This document shows positions 1 through 8,696 of a stretch of 14,513 nt of DNA, piece by piece. This DNA comes from JALZIF01 sp964584905 (GTDB lineage Bacteria > Gemmatimonadota > Gemmatimonadetes > Gemmatimonadales > Gemmatimonadaceae): NCBI GenBank assembly GCA_964584905.1, contig CAZPCC010000328.1, positions 1 through 14,513 on the forward strand, in the 5' to 3' direction. Numbering within the stretch: the stretch's first letter is position 1; every line of letters starts with the position of its first letter. Both the position numbers and the translations under genes were made by a program. The notes under the pieces were generated by a model, which worked only from the letters and a program-made list of their open reading frames with translations, did not search any database and was not told where the DNA came from.

Positions 1-2879
1 GCGCCACCGACGTATCCTGTCACGGTGCTCGTCGTACCCAACCGCGCGGGGCGGTTGGCATCGAGCGAGTCGCGAACGACTACGATGACGCTGTCGAACA
101 CCGATACGGTGAAGGTTCCTTCCACCGGACGCGCTTGTGCCGTCGTCACCACCAGCCGCTCGAAGCCGACCGGCGCGGTAATGTCCACCGTAGCCGCCAA
201 CGCACCGCCCGGCCTCGACGCCGGTATGTAAACAGTGGTCACGTTAGGACCCGAGGTGGCCAGCGAATTGAAAAGCTGGGGCGCGAACTCGATCTGCTCG
301 ACAACACAGTCCGCCGCGCAAACCTCCTGACTGCCGACGGTCGTAACCGCCGAGCCGTTGATGACGCTGAAGTTCACGCCCCGGGTCGCCGCCACGATCA
401 CATAAGTGTAGGTGAGCCCGGCAAAAACGTTCAGATCGGTGAACTCGTTGACCACGTCGCCGTCGGCGCCCCGCGTCAACGTTGCATAGGGAAGCCAGCC
501 CAGATCCGCGAACAGACCGCCCGTTGCGCGTGCCGGCTGGCAATCGGCAGTCGTCGTGAACGTGGTGCCCCTGTCGCAGGACTTGAAAACGTAGAGCTCC
601 TCGAAGTTGCCGATCGCCGTCAACCCCGTCGTATCGCTGGTACCGAACTGCAGCCCGTAGGCGCGCAGGCTGTCGGCCAACCATGGGTTGAGCCTGAGCA
701 GAATGTCCCCGGAGGAGCCGGGAGCCGGCGCAGCGGTTTGCGCAGAAGCGTTCAGCAGGAAAGGATCCTCCGCACTCTCCGCCGTCTCGGTGAATCGAAT
801 CGTCACCTGTGACTGATCGGCAGCGCCGCCAACGACGTCTACCGCAATGATCGTGTCCCTCGGCAGCGCCTCGGGACCAAGATAGAACCCGAGATAGTGG
901 TCGATCGCCGCGTGCAGCCGCGTCATGCTGACTACCGAGTCGGCATCGTTCGGGCCGCAGCAGGAGCCCATTACCGCGAACACAAAGCCAGTGGTGTCGC
1001 CCGCAGCGAACTTGATCGGTCCAACGTTGATCGTCGACCCTACGTTCGCGTAGGCATTGAGATAGCCGTTAGGCAACGTGTCGGAGAAGATTCCGGCGCA
1101 CGAGGTGTTGAGCGTCTGTCCACCCGATTTCCCGGAGCAGGAGTCCAGAAAAAGCGTATCCTGGATCCCGTCGTTGTCCCAGTCCCACTGGACGTTCGCT
1201 CCCTCGCCGCCCCGCGTCCCCGGCACCCAGCGATTGAATCCGCCACGTTGCGGAAAGTCGCCCGGACCTGCGCCCGGCGCGGGTATCGCCGGCCAGTCGT
1301 ACGACCGGAAGGTGTGCCACAAAACCTGTGAGTTTCCGGCGGACAACGAGGCGTCCGTCGTCGGCCGTGTTCCGAGAACATCCAGCTCTCTCGTCGCCGT
1401 CAGGCCGAACTGCCGCTGCATGTGATCCGGATTGGCTTCGCTCGTAGCCCAAACCGTACCCGCGCACGCGCGGAATCCGCACATGTGCGCGTGATTGAAG
1501 GTGATCGTATCGTCCAGAATTGCCGGATCGATTCCGGGTAGCGTCGAGAACGCCGATCCGGTGCGCGTGAACAACTTGTTGCGCAGGTCACCGATCGGGC
1601 TCTTCAGCACCACAAGTGCCTGTGTGCCTTGATTCCAGGCGCTCGTTCCACGCGCGGGATCCGACAGACGTGCGGGTGTGAACTCCGCTACGTTGCGCCC
1701 ACCATTACAAGTCGGCGATACACACCGTCCAGTGGAGAGAACGGCGCCGAACTCCGGCCGGTAGTAAACCTGGTTCTCCTGGCCGGTGCCGAAGTAGCCG
1801 GTCGCCAATCCGAGGTACAGCGAGTCGTAATCGATCCCAACGCCGTACAGCTCCTCGGATTTATTGACGATCGTCATCTGGTAATAGCCGATCTGGTCGA
1901 GCGCCGGTATCCCGTAAAGGAAAGCATCGAAGCGGACCTCGATACCCAGCGGATAACCGGGCTTGGTGGGATTGCTCTCCGGACATGCGTCGACCGCCGG
2001 CTTCATTACCCTCCCATAGGACCGCGTCGTAGGCGTCCCACAGAGGTCGTCCGTCGAGAAATCCGAGAACAGTCCGTAAGTCTGGAATGAGCCGAACTGG
2101 CGCTCGAGCGTTCCAGTCGAAGGATCACCAGCCGGCAGGCGCCAGTGATCGAACCGGAAGTTCGCCGGATCCGCCGCGGCGGCGGCGAGGAAATCATCGA
2201 GCCCGACGGGTTTCGCGCCACGCCAGCCCAGCGAGCCCCATGTTTCCGGACAGTCCGAAGTTGCCAGCAGCGGAAAGCCGGCGCCGAAATTCCCGTTGAA
2301 AACGTGATCCCGGCAGTTCCGGCTGCTGGTCGACTGTACACCCGAATGAAGGGCACCCAGCGTCGCATCAATAGCCAGGTTGTTGTCGCCACCATTCTGT
2401 GAATGCCAGGCTCGCACGTTAAAGCCACCGCCGAGGGCAAACTGAAGACCTGATCCACTCACGCCAGCCTCACTAATGATTTTGGCGCGCTCGGACGGTG
2501 GGCTCGCCCAGAAAAACGACAGATAGCGAAAGTGAGTGGGGTAGCAGCACGCTCCGAGATCCGGGTCGTCGTCATTGCTGTACGCGGTGACGCCACCCGG
2601 ATCCAGGTTGCCGGTGTTCTGCGCGCTGAATACGACGTTGGCCGGAGACTTCAGAGCCGAGCGCGCCCGGTCGGCATTGCCGAACAGGTTGAATCCGGTG
2701 GAACGGCGAGCGCTTTGGCGCGTCGCCACCGGATCCCCGTTTTCATTCAATTGCACCTTTTGCGGATCACCTCGAAGCATTCCGCCGCGCTGCTGCGCGG
2801 CGGCCCCAGCGGCCACCGCCACGTGCGCCGCCAGCACAACGAATCCGATCCGGATGCTTCGACGAAGCAGTCGTCGCAT
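1..2879 (-). CDS. Large secreted Cys-rich protein of unknown function (partial, C-terminus beyond window)
   Basis: One minus-strand frame stays open from an ATG at 2877-2879 to the window edge (959 codons), so the C-terminus is missing. An AGGAG ribosome site lies 10 nt upstream (2890-2894). The protein begins MRRLLRRSIRIGFVVL and has a signal peptide ending around AAGAAAQQ (residues 24-31), with no lipobox, so it should be a soluble or surface-exposed exported protein. The mature part is rich in Asn, Gly, aromatic residues and cysteines, including two adjacent Cys pairs (GACCYP early, GSCCGP later). Residues 566-574 read DWDNDGIQD, which fits the D-x-D-x-D-G-x-x-D calcium loop of dockerin or thrombospondin type-3 repeats. 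The later part (about 700-959) looks beta-rich. I recognise no enzyme family or catalytic motif. It follows the TonB-dependent receptor by 63 nt in the same direction, so it is probably co-transcribed and may work with it, as SusD-like partners do, although it is not visibly SusD. All shorter frames in this stretch are shadows. Confidence 0.85.
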   Translation of the reverse strand, partial: MRRLLRRSIRIGFVVLAAHVAVAAGAAAQQRGGMLRGDPQKVQLNENGDPVATRQSARRSTGFNLFGNADRARSALKSPANVVFSAQNTGNLDPGGVTAYSNDDDPDLGACCYPTHFRYLSFFWASPPSERAKIISEAGVSGSGLQFALGGGFNVRAWHSQNGGDNNLAIDATLGALHSGVQSTSSRNCRDHVFNGNFGAGFPLLATSDCPETWGSLGWRGAKPVGLDDFLAAAAADPANFRFDHWRLPAGDPSTGTLERQFGSFQTYGLFSDFSTDDLCGTPTTRSYGRVMKPAVDACPESNPTKPGYPLGIEVRFDAFLYGIPALDQIGYYQMTIVNKSEELYGVGIDYDSLYLGLATGYFGTGQENQVYYRPEFGAVLSTGRCVSPTCNGGRNVAEFTPARLSDPARGTSAWNQGTQALVVLKSPIGDLRNKLFTRTGSAFSTLPGIDPAILDDTITFNHAHMCGFRACAGTVWATSEANPDHMQRQFGLTATRELDVLGTRPTTDASLSAGNSQVLWHTFRSYDWPAIPAPGAGPGDFPQRGGFNRWVPGTRGGEGANVQWDWDNDGIQDTLFLDSCSGKSGGQTLNTSCAGIFSDTLPNGYLNAYANVGSTINVGPIKFAAGDTTGFVFAVMGSCCGPNDADSVVSMTRLHAAIDHYLGFYLGPEALPRDTIIAVDVVGGAADQSQVTIRFTETAESAEDPFLLNASAQTAAPAPGSSGDILLRLNPWLADSLRAYGLQFGTSDTTGLTAIGNFEELYVFKSCDRGTTFTTTADCQPARATGGLFADLGWLPYATLTRGADGDVVNEFTDLNVFAGLTYTYVIVAATRGVNFSVINGSAVTTVGSQEVCAADCVVEQIEFAPQLFNSLATSGPNVTTVYIPASRPGGALAATVDITAPVGFERLVVTTAQARPVEGTFTVSVFDSVIVVVRDSLDANRPARLGTTSTVTGYVGG

Positions 2880-2907
2880 GGATGTAGTTCTCCTGTATCG
2901 CGTATGA

Positions 2908-2935
2908 GCCAGGAGCGGCGATCGCCGCTCCTGGC
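2908..2935. repeat. 28-bp perfect palindrome in the receptor/secreted-protein intergenic gap
   Basis: Half-site GCCAGGAGCGGCGA is followed immediately by its exact reverse complement, with no spacer. It lies between the receptor stop codon (2943-2945) and the ribosome site of the downstream secreted protein (2890-2894). In the minus-strand mRNA it would form a very stable GC stem just after the receptor stop. No T-run follows it on the minus strand, so it is not a textbook intrinsic terminator. An intercistronic mRNA-processing, stability or partial-attenuation stem is more likely; a dimeric protein-binding site is possible. Confidence 0.75.
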
Positions 2936-2942
2936 CGTTAGG

Positions 2943-5900
2943 CTAGAAGCTGACGTTCACGCCGCCGAAGATCTGCCGGCGGGCGCCGAAGAAATAGGCC
3001 CGATTCTCGAACGTGCTGGTCGCTACGTCAGGGTTCAGCGTGTTCCCCTGCCGCCTGCGGCTCTGGTCGATTGCACCGCGCTCGCACGTACCGGTGCTGT
3101 TGAACACCTGGATGCAGTTCTTCTTGTCCAGCAGATTCGTCACCTGCACGAATGCGCTGTACTTCACGTTGGCCAGGTTGAAGCCCTTGCTGAGGCGTGC
3201 GTCGAACTGCGACGTACCCGGCGCCCGAGCTTCGTTGCGGGCGAGCTGCTGATTGCCGGCACCGAAGAAATCGATGATCGGTGTGTATGGCAGCCCACTC
3301 GCAGCGCGCCAGGTAAGCGCCGCCGAGAAGTTCCGCAGCGCCGGTCCGATGAAGGCGATGTCCGGAGTCTCTTCACCGACCTGCGTGATCAGCGACGCGT
3401 TGAACACATGCGCCTGATCGATGTCGCTCGGAATCTCGATCGAGCTTTGCGGATCGGCCTGGTTCAGCCGCTCGAACTCACGCTCCGGATCGGATGCGTT
3501 GGTGCGTGCTCGGCTGTAGCTGTAGTTGATGTCGAACCGCCAGTAGTCCTGCAGCCGGCGGCGAAGCTGTACCTCCACTCCGCGAACCGTCTGATAGTCC
3601 TGGTTGACCAGAATCGAATAGCTAGGCGTATTGGTCGCTCCGTACGTGGTGCCCGGGTCGAACACCTGCTCGAAGCCGAAACGGCCGATCCGCTGACCCC
3701 CCGTACGCACGCCGGTGAGTCCCGTCTGATTCTTGTTGAACGCCGTGATACCGATAGCGAACACACTCGCGAATTCGGCGTTATAGCCGACCTCGTAGGT
3801 CGTCGCCTGCTCGATCTTGAGGTTTGGATTCCCGATCAGTCCGGGACCGCCCTCGCCAGGCACTTCCAGGACCGGTCCAACCGTCAGCCCTTCCTCGGGC
3901 GTTCCGATGCCCGTGTTGCTCAACAGATTGTTGAGCAGAGGGTTCTGCGAGTAACGTCCGAAATTGAAGAACACCGCCGACGTTTGCGAGAGCGGAAAGC
4001 TCACACCGATGCGCGGAGAAAACTGCTTACGCGCCTTGGCGGATGCGAAATCGTCGAATGCAGCGATCTGTCCAGCGACACCGAAGTCGGACGCGGCGCA
4101 GTTGTTCGCTCCGCCAGGGGTGCCCGGAGCCCATGCCGGATCGGGCACCACCGTCTCCGAGACGCGCTGCCCCGTCTCCGGGTCCAGCGTCACGAACTCG
4201 ACGCCGCCCGCCCAGCGCGGGTCGGAGGGGTTGTTGCACACATCGACGGCCGTCGTTCCGTTAGTCGGATCGACCGGGTTTGCAAAGAAGGTACCGGGGA
4301 CCCTTCCGTAGTCGAACCGCGCACCGAGCTTCACGGTGAGGAAGTCGTACTCGATACGATCCTGAACGTACGTCCCGACATCGTAAGGCGTGTTCGAGTA
4401 CGTCTGCCGGTAGATGTTCACGTCGTTGGTGCCGACGTTTTCGGTCAAATCGACACTGAAATCGTACCGCTGGTACAGCACGCCGGCCGAGAGCTCGTGG
4501 TGGTCGGTAACCTGGCTCCTGATGTCGGAGCGAAGGAGCTGGGTATTCAACTTTTCACCACCGTAGAACGCATCGGTGCCGCATGTCGGGTGGCTGGCGC
4601 AGGTCGAGTTGCGCGGCGCGATGAATTGGTCATCGGAAAAATTCGGATCGCCGAACTGATCCTCGAGACACACGCCCTGGAAGTAGTTACAGGTGGTGCG
4701 GCGGTTCTGGAACACGCCTCCGATGACCTTGTAGCTCGTCCGCCCCATCGTGTGGTCCCACTTGGCGACGAACAGGCGCTGGTTGGAGTTGATCGAGTTC
4801 TGCGTCAGGCGCTCATAGCCTAACGGCAGGCGGATCGAGCCCGGCAGGTTCTGGATGAATGCGACCGAATCCGCCGTATTTGTGATTGCCGGGCTGGATA
4901 GCGCCGCTGCGCCGGCGGAGAGGTACTGCGGGTCGAATGGCTTCCGCTGCCGCTGATTGTCCAGCAGCGTAATGCCGAGCTTCATCTGTGGCTGCACCAG
5001 GAACGTCAGCTTGCCGAAGACCTGCCTGGTGTTGTTGTAGCCAAACGCGCGCCATCCGGGGAACAGATCGCGGATGCTGGCGTCGCCGGCCGGCGACTCA
5101 CCGCTCGTCGGTTGGGCGCTCGGCGTATAAATGTCGTCGTCGAATTCATACACCGCATCGGCTTGCAGCTCCTGCCGTGCCGCAACCATGAACCGGAGCC
5201 TTTCCGCAGTTCCCGGAATCGGCCCGGAAAGGAACCCGTCTACGAGATTGTAGTCCTGCAAATCGTCGACTGTGTTGTCGAACACCGAACCGCCAAGCTT
5301 GCTGGTCTGATACTCGAGCGCTCCGGCGAACTCGGTGCCGCCCTCCTTGGTGGCGATGTCGATCACGCCGGAGAGTGCATTGCCGTATTCGGGCGGAAGC
5401 CCCCCCTTCACCAGGCTGATCTGCTGGAATGCCTTGGGGGAGAGCGAGAGCGCCGGTCCGCCGAAAATGAAATTCTGGACGGGGACGCCGTCGATCAGCA
5501 TCAGCGTCTCACCGCCGCGCCCGCCGCGGATGTGGATCGGGTTTTGGGCGTTCCGACGGCTGTCGGCAAAGGAAATGAGATCGGTCGTGTTGGGTGCCTG
5601 CAGAAATCCCTGCTGCAGCGACAGCGCGCCTTCGATCGAAGTCACCGGAAGCGCCTCGATCTGCTCTGCGGTGATGGCTATCTGCGAGCCGGTCTGCCCT
5701 GCCTCGATTAGCGGCTGCGACTCCGCTTCGACGGTAACCGTGCCAAGATTCGCAGCGGCGGTGGGTAGAGCGAAGTTCACCTCACGGGTAACATCGATCA
5801 CCACCTGGACGTTATTGGTGTTGACCGTGCTGTACCCAATGCGGCGGGCGGAGACCTGGTAGGCCCCCGGCGGAACGTTCAGAATGAAATACCGGCCATT

Positions 5901-6092
5901 TGCGCTGGACAGGGCTCCGTAGCCCGTCCCCGCGAGGAAGACTTGCGCGCCTTCCAGCGGTTCGCCAGTCGACTGATCCGTGACTACGCCCGTGATCTTG
6001 CCCGTTTGGGCTTCGACCGCGGGAACGAGCACGAATGCCGCCGCCAGCGCCAGGACGAGCCCGAGCACACGGCGCGACCATACCTGGAGCAC
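2943..6092 (-). CDS. TonB-dependent outer-membrane receptor with N-terminal carboxypeptidase-regulatory-like domain
   Basis: Predicted 1049-residue outer-membrane transporter that takes up a ligand using TonB-ExbBD energy; the ligand is unknown. Residues 1-28 are a signal peptide (cleavage after VEA). Residues 31-110 form a carboxypeptidase-regulatory-like Ig-fold domain (GKITGVVTDQSTGEPLEGAQ, later PPGAYQVSARRIGY). The plug follows at about 116-250, with IHIRGGRGGETLMLIDGVPV and PPEYGNALSGVIDIATKEGG as typical plug motifs. The rest is a beta-barrel ending GGVNVSF, with the terminal aromatic residue used for barrel assembly. Several predicted extracellular loops carry paired cysteines (TTCNYFQGVCLE, STCASHPTC, NCIQVFNSTGTC), suggesting disulfides. 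The start is GTG at 6090-6092, chosen because GGAGG (6100-6104) lies 7 nt upstream and the signal peptide begins directly. It is the first gene of a minus-strand pair with the secreted protein and is divergent from the GWxTD operon. The family assignment is firm. Confidence 0.96.
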   Translation of the reverse strand: MLQVWSRRVLGLVLALAAAFVLVPAVEAQTGKITGVVTDQSTGEPLEGAQVFLAGTGYGALSSANGRYFILNVPPGAYQVSARRIGYSTVNTNNVQVVIDVTREVNFALPTAAANLGTVTVEAESQPLIEAGQTGSQIAITAEQIEALPVTSIEGALSLQQGFLQAPNTTDLISFADSRRNAQNPIHIRGGRGGETLMLIDGVPVQNFIFGGPALSLSPKAFQQISLVKGGLPPEYGNALSGVIDIATKEGGTEFAGALEYQTSKLGGSVFDNTVDDLQDYNLVDGFLSGPIPGTAERLRFMVAARQELQADAVYEFDDDIYTPSAQPTSGESPAGDASIRDLFPGWRAFGYNNTRQVFGKLTFLVQPQMKLGITLLDNQRQRKPFDPQYLSAGAAALSSPAITNTADSVAFIQNLPGSIRLPLGYERLTQNSINSNQRLFVAKWDHTMGRTSYKVIGGVFQNRRTTCNYFQGVCLEDQFGDPNFSDDQFIAPRNSTCASHPTCGTDAFYGGEKLNTQLLRSDIRSQVTDHHELSAGVLYQRYDFSVDLTENVGTNDVNIYRQTYSNTPYDVGTYVQDRIEYDFLTVKLGARFDYGRVPGTFFANPVDPTNGTTAVDVCNNPSDPRWAGGVEFVTLDPETGQRVSETVVPDPAWAPGTPGGANNCAASDFGVAGQIAAFDDFASAKARKQFSPRIGVSFPLSQTSAVFFNFGRYSQNPLLNNLLSNTGIGTPEEGLTVGPVLEVPGEGGPGLIGNPNLKIEQATTYEVGYNAEFASVFAIGITAFNKNQTGLTGVRTGGQRIGRFGFEQVFDPGTTYGATNTPSYSILVNQDYQTVRGVEVQLRRRLQDYWRFDINYSYSRARTNASDPEREFERLNQADPQSSIEIPSDIDQAHVFNASLITQVGEETPDIAFIGPALRNFSAALTWRAASGLPYTPIIDFFGAGNQQLARNEARAPGTSQFDARLSKGFNLANVKYSAFVQVTNLLDKKNCIQVFNSTGTCERGAIDQSRRRQGNTLNPDVATSTFENRAYFFGARRQIFGGVNVSF

Positions 6093-6139
6093 TGCTACAC
6101 CTCCGAGTCAGGGAGTATCTACCTGCAGATTTTCGGGGT

Positions 6140-6157
6140 GCCGCGGGCCTCCGCGGC
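6140..6157 (-). other. GC hairpin in the receptor mRNA leader
   Basis: GCCGCGG and CCGCGGC form a 7-bp stem with a 4-nt loop, about 48 nt upstream of the receptor's GTG start. There is no T-run after it, so it is not an intrinsic terminator. It may influence leader folding or stability. Confidence 0.4.
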
Positions 6158-6293
6158 TGCTACCTCCTCCACTCGCGGCACTGAGCCGCTGCCAGGTGAG
6201 TGTGCTTTCCGTTGGGGGTAAGATGGTGAGATCGCCTGCGTCACGGCTGCCGAGGGCGAACTTGGAGCGAATTGCCAGAAAAATGCAAAAGAT

Positions 6294-6331
6294 TGTGCGC
6301 TCGCCGGGGGGTGGCGTGCCAGTCGCGCACA
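6294..6331. promoter_or_regulatory. Inverted repeat TGTGCGC-N24-GCGCACA, possible operator or attenuator
   Basis: Exact 7-nt arms (6294-6300 and 6325-6331) are separated by 24 nt that contain a nested CGCC/GGCG pair. Read on the minus strand, the distal arm is followed by a T-rich run (ATCTTTTGCATTTTTCT, down to about 6276), so the element resembles an attenuator in the receptor leader. Alternatively it is a two-half-site operator beside the TATATA patch. Function is inferred only. Confidence 0.35.
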
Positions 6332-6461
6332 GCCCTACTATATAGACAGACTCGGATGTGGTACGCTGCCCCCTTCGAGAAACAGACGTGAGGCGAGCGC
6401 AGTAGTTATACGTGCGAAGCTTCACGACGTCAAGAGACCCCACCCCCCGGACGGAGGCGCC

Positions 6462-8696
6462 ATGCCATTGGCTGGCTCGTCCCGCGCTGTCGGATTTGCT
6501 ATCATCTGCGGCTTTCTCCTCACGCTCGCGCCTGACGCGCGAGCCCAGGACGACGCACGTCCGGGTGGCGCGGTCGCCGACTCCCTGATCGCCGTAGCGC
6601 TCGATCGCGCCCGCGCCGGGGACACCTCGTATGCATTACGCGCGCTCGAACGCGCGACCAAGGTCGCTCCCAAGCACGCCCCCGCCCATTACCAGCGCGG
6701 GGTCATGCTGTCGCGAGCCACCAAGCTTGGAATGAATGACCTCTTCAGACGCAGGTCCGCCACAAATGCGATCAAGAAGGCCCTCGATCTCGATCCGGGC
6801 AATCCTCTCTACCTCGTCGAGCTCGGTCGCATCCGGCTGAAAACGCCCTTCCTGCGTCTGGATGCCGAGCGCCTGTTTCGCCGCGCTCTGGAAGCGGCAG
6901 AAAAGCGCCGGGATCCGCGGGTGCTGGCCGATGTACGCTGGGAGCTCGGGTTGATCCACGAGCGGCGGTACGTGACCATGGCCAATCGGCGTCTCGTGAC
7001 GTCGAGCGTTCGCGCATTCGATCCGAACATTGCCGTCGAGGACTGGCACTACACCAACGATTTCTTCACTTCGTGGTCGGTTCCGGTGGACGACGCCGGC
7101 GAACTCGACTATCGCAAGGCCGAACTGCACTATCGAGCGGCACTCGAGGCGGATTCGACGCACATCGGCGCAGCCGTCGGACTTCTCGGGCTGCTGCACG
7201 ATGGATTCCGATACGAGGAGATGGCGGCGGTGGCGCTCGCCCTCCGCGGCGCATCGCCTAACGAACCGCGCCTGCTCATGTCCCAGGCTCTGGCGCTGCA
7301 CCGGCTCGACCGGGATGCCGAGGCGGGAAGGTTGTTCGACCTCGCCATCCCACTCCTCGGGGAGGCCGAGCGAAACGACATGCTCAGCCTGGTGCACCTG
7401 CTGCGGCGCACCGATGCGGCGGACTACGTGGCGTTAGGCGACTCGGCCCGCGCCGAGTTCGACGCGCTGTACTGGGGGTTGCTCGATCCTCTGCGCCTCA
7501 CGCCAGTCAACGAGGCACGCGTTGAATTCCTCTCCCGCCTGACGTACACCGACCTCCGGTATACTTCGGCAGAGTTCGGAATTCGAGGCTGGCACACCGA
7601 CCGGGGCGACGTTTACATGCGCTACGGCCCGCCACCGATGATCGGCACGCTGGCCCCCGAAACACAACAGGGCATGAGTCCCGAGGCGGTCGCCAGGGTC
7701 ACGACGGTCTGGTACTATCCGGAGAGCAAACGGCGCTTCGTCTTCGTCGGGCCCCCCGCGATGAATTCCGCACGCTTCGCCGGCGACTTCCAAGCCTACG
7801 CGCTCAACGCGCGCTACCTGACGCCGGTCTCCTTCAGCAACATCGAGGCGCGCTTCCCGGTCGACTCGATCGGCGTCCAGGTCGCCCGGTTCAGGGACGA
7901 CAAGCCGGGGCTCGTAGACGTATCCATCTTCGCCGATGTGCCGGCGGCGGAGATGATGCGCAACACCGACGTCAGCGAAGCCTCGCTCGAAACCGGCTTC
8001 TTCCTTACCGACGGCCGCCGCCGCACGCTCGTTGCCGACCGCGATACCGCTCTCGTCAGGCTCACCGGCGACAGTCCCGACGCGGTGAGCTCGCGGACGT
8101 GGCGGCACACCGTCGCGCCAGGGGAATACCTCTACCGGGTCGAGGCGCGCCAGCCGATAAGCGGCCGCAATGCACGTGGCCTGGCATCGATGCCCGTCAC
8201 GCCGTTCACCCCTGGCACTCATCAACTGTCCGACATTCTCGTCGCCCGGAGCATTGGGCTCAAGAGCGGCGGCGAAGAGCCGCTGTCACGCGACGATCTG
8301 CTTATTCTTCCGGCGGGCCGCCTGACGTTCGCGCCGGGCGACACGATCCATCTCTACTGGGAGAGCTACGGCCTGATCCCCGACTCGACCGGCGTCGGGC
8401 GCGCGCGCATCGACCTCAACCTCCATGTCGATGAGGTGCACCGTGAAGGAGGCATCGAGGTGTTTCTCGGAAGCATCGTCGATGCGATAGGCCTCACCGC
8501 CAAGGGCGATGATCATGTGTCGCTTACCTACGAGCGCGCGGTCGCCGCGGGCGCCATGGAGCGTGCGCCCGCCTACCTTGCCCTTGGACTGGGCTCTGCC
8601 CCCCCAGGCACGTACACTCTGGAGATCACAGTGACCGATCTGGTCGCACAAACAGCGGCTTCGCGCCAGCGGGTGCTTCAGGTGCGCGCACGATGA
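6462..8696 (+). CDS. GWxTD-domain secreted protein with N-terminal TPR-like region
   Basis: A 744-residue exported protein. Residues 1-28 form a signal peptide (hydrophobic 10-23, cleavage after ARA). Residues about 38-300 are Ala/Leu-rich helical hairpins of tetratricopeptide type (for example SYALRALERATKVAPKHAPAHYQRG and AELHYRAALEADS), expected to bind other proteins. The defining motif is GWHTDRGDVYMRYGPP at 376-391, the GWxTD signature, preceded by a short helical lead-in and followed by a domain to about residue 450. The C-terminal third (about 480-740) is beta-rich, ending in a segment like a carbohydrate- or Ig-like sandwich (APPGTYTLEITVTDLVAQ). The GWxTD family is described in Bacteroidetes and Acidobacteria but its biochemical role is not established, so none is given. 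ATG has GGAGG 4 nt upstream. The stop overlaps the next gene's start (ATGA), so translation is probably coupled. Confidence 0.92.
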   Translation: MPLAGSSRAVGFAIICGFLLTLAPDARAQDDARPGGAVADSLIAVALDRARAGDTSYALRALERATKVAPKHAPAHYQRGVMLSRATKLGMNDLFRRRSATNAIKKALDLDPGNPLYLVELGRIRLKTPFLRLDAERLFRRALEAAEKRRDPRVLADVRWELGLIHERRYVTMANRRLVTSSVRAFDPNIAVEDWHYTNDFFTSWSVPVDDAGELDYRKAELHYRAALEADSTHIGAAVGLLGLLHDGFRYEEMAAVALALRGASPNEPRLLMSQALALHRLDRDAEAGRLFDLAIPLLGEAERNDMLSLVHLLRRTDAADYVALGDSARAEFDALYWGLLDPLRLTPVNEARVEFLSRLTYTDLRYTSAEFGIRGWHTDRGDVYMRYGPPPMIGTLAPETQQGMSPEAVARVTTVWYYPESKRRFVFVGPPAMNSARFAGDFQAYALNARYLTPVSFSNIEARFPVDSIGVQVARFRDDKPGLVDVSIFADVPAAEMMRNTDVSEASLETGFFLTDGRRRTLVADRDTALVRLTGDSPDAVSSRTWRHTVAPGEYLYRVEARQPISGRNARGLASMPVTPFTPGTHQLSDILVARSIGLKSGGEEPLSRDDLLILPAGRLTFAPGDTIHLYWESYGLIPDSTGVGRARIDLNLHVDEVHREGGIEVFLGSIVDAIGLTAKGDDHVSLTYERAVAAGAMERAPAYLALGLGSAPPGTYTLEITVTDLVAQTAASRQRVLQVRAR

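Larger units (their letters stand above)
6093..6461. promoter_or_regulatory. Divergent intergenic control region (receptor leftward, GWxTD operon rightward)
   Basis: These 369 nt contain no convincing gene; the minus-strand frame 6108-6443 lacks a ribosome site and any recognisable protein. Both flanking transcription units must start here. Visible elements are a GC hairpin (6140-6157), an A-rich stretch (around 6279-6291), an inverted repeat (6294-6331), an AT-rich TACTATATAG patch (6336-6345) that could supply a -10 box on either strand, and a GAAGCTTC palindrome (6416-6423). I cannot find a well-spaced -35/-10 pair with confidence, and promoter consensus in this phylum is poorly known. GGAGG at 6453-6457 is the ribosome site for the gene at 6462, with a short 4-nt spacer. 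Confidence 0.5.

Noticed and set aside
2917..2926. GCGATCGC at the centre of the 28-bp palindrome, identical to the cyanobacterial HIP1 octamer
   Set aside because: Single occurrence explained by the palindrome itself; nothing else suggests cyanobacterial DNA.
2532..4823. 763-codon open frame on the plus strand
   Set aside because: It is antisense to the receptor, whose family match is unmistakable. It is Arg/Val/Glu-rich with no recognisable domain or signal, as expected for a shadow frame in high-GC DNA.
6108..6443. 111-codon minus-strand frame in the divergent intergenic region
   Set aside because: No ribosome site, no recognisable protein features, and it occupies the likely promoter region of the receptor.
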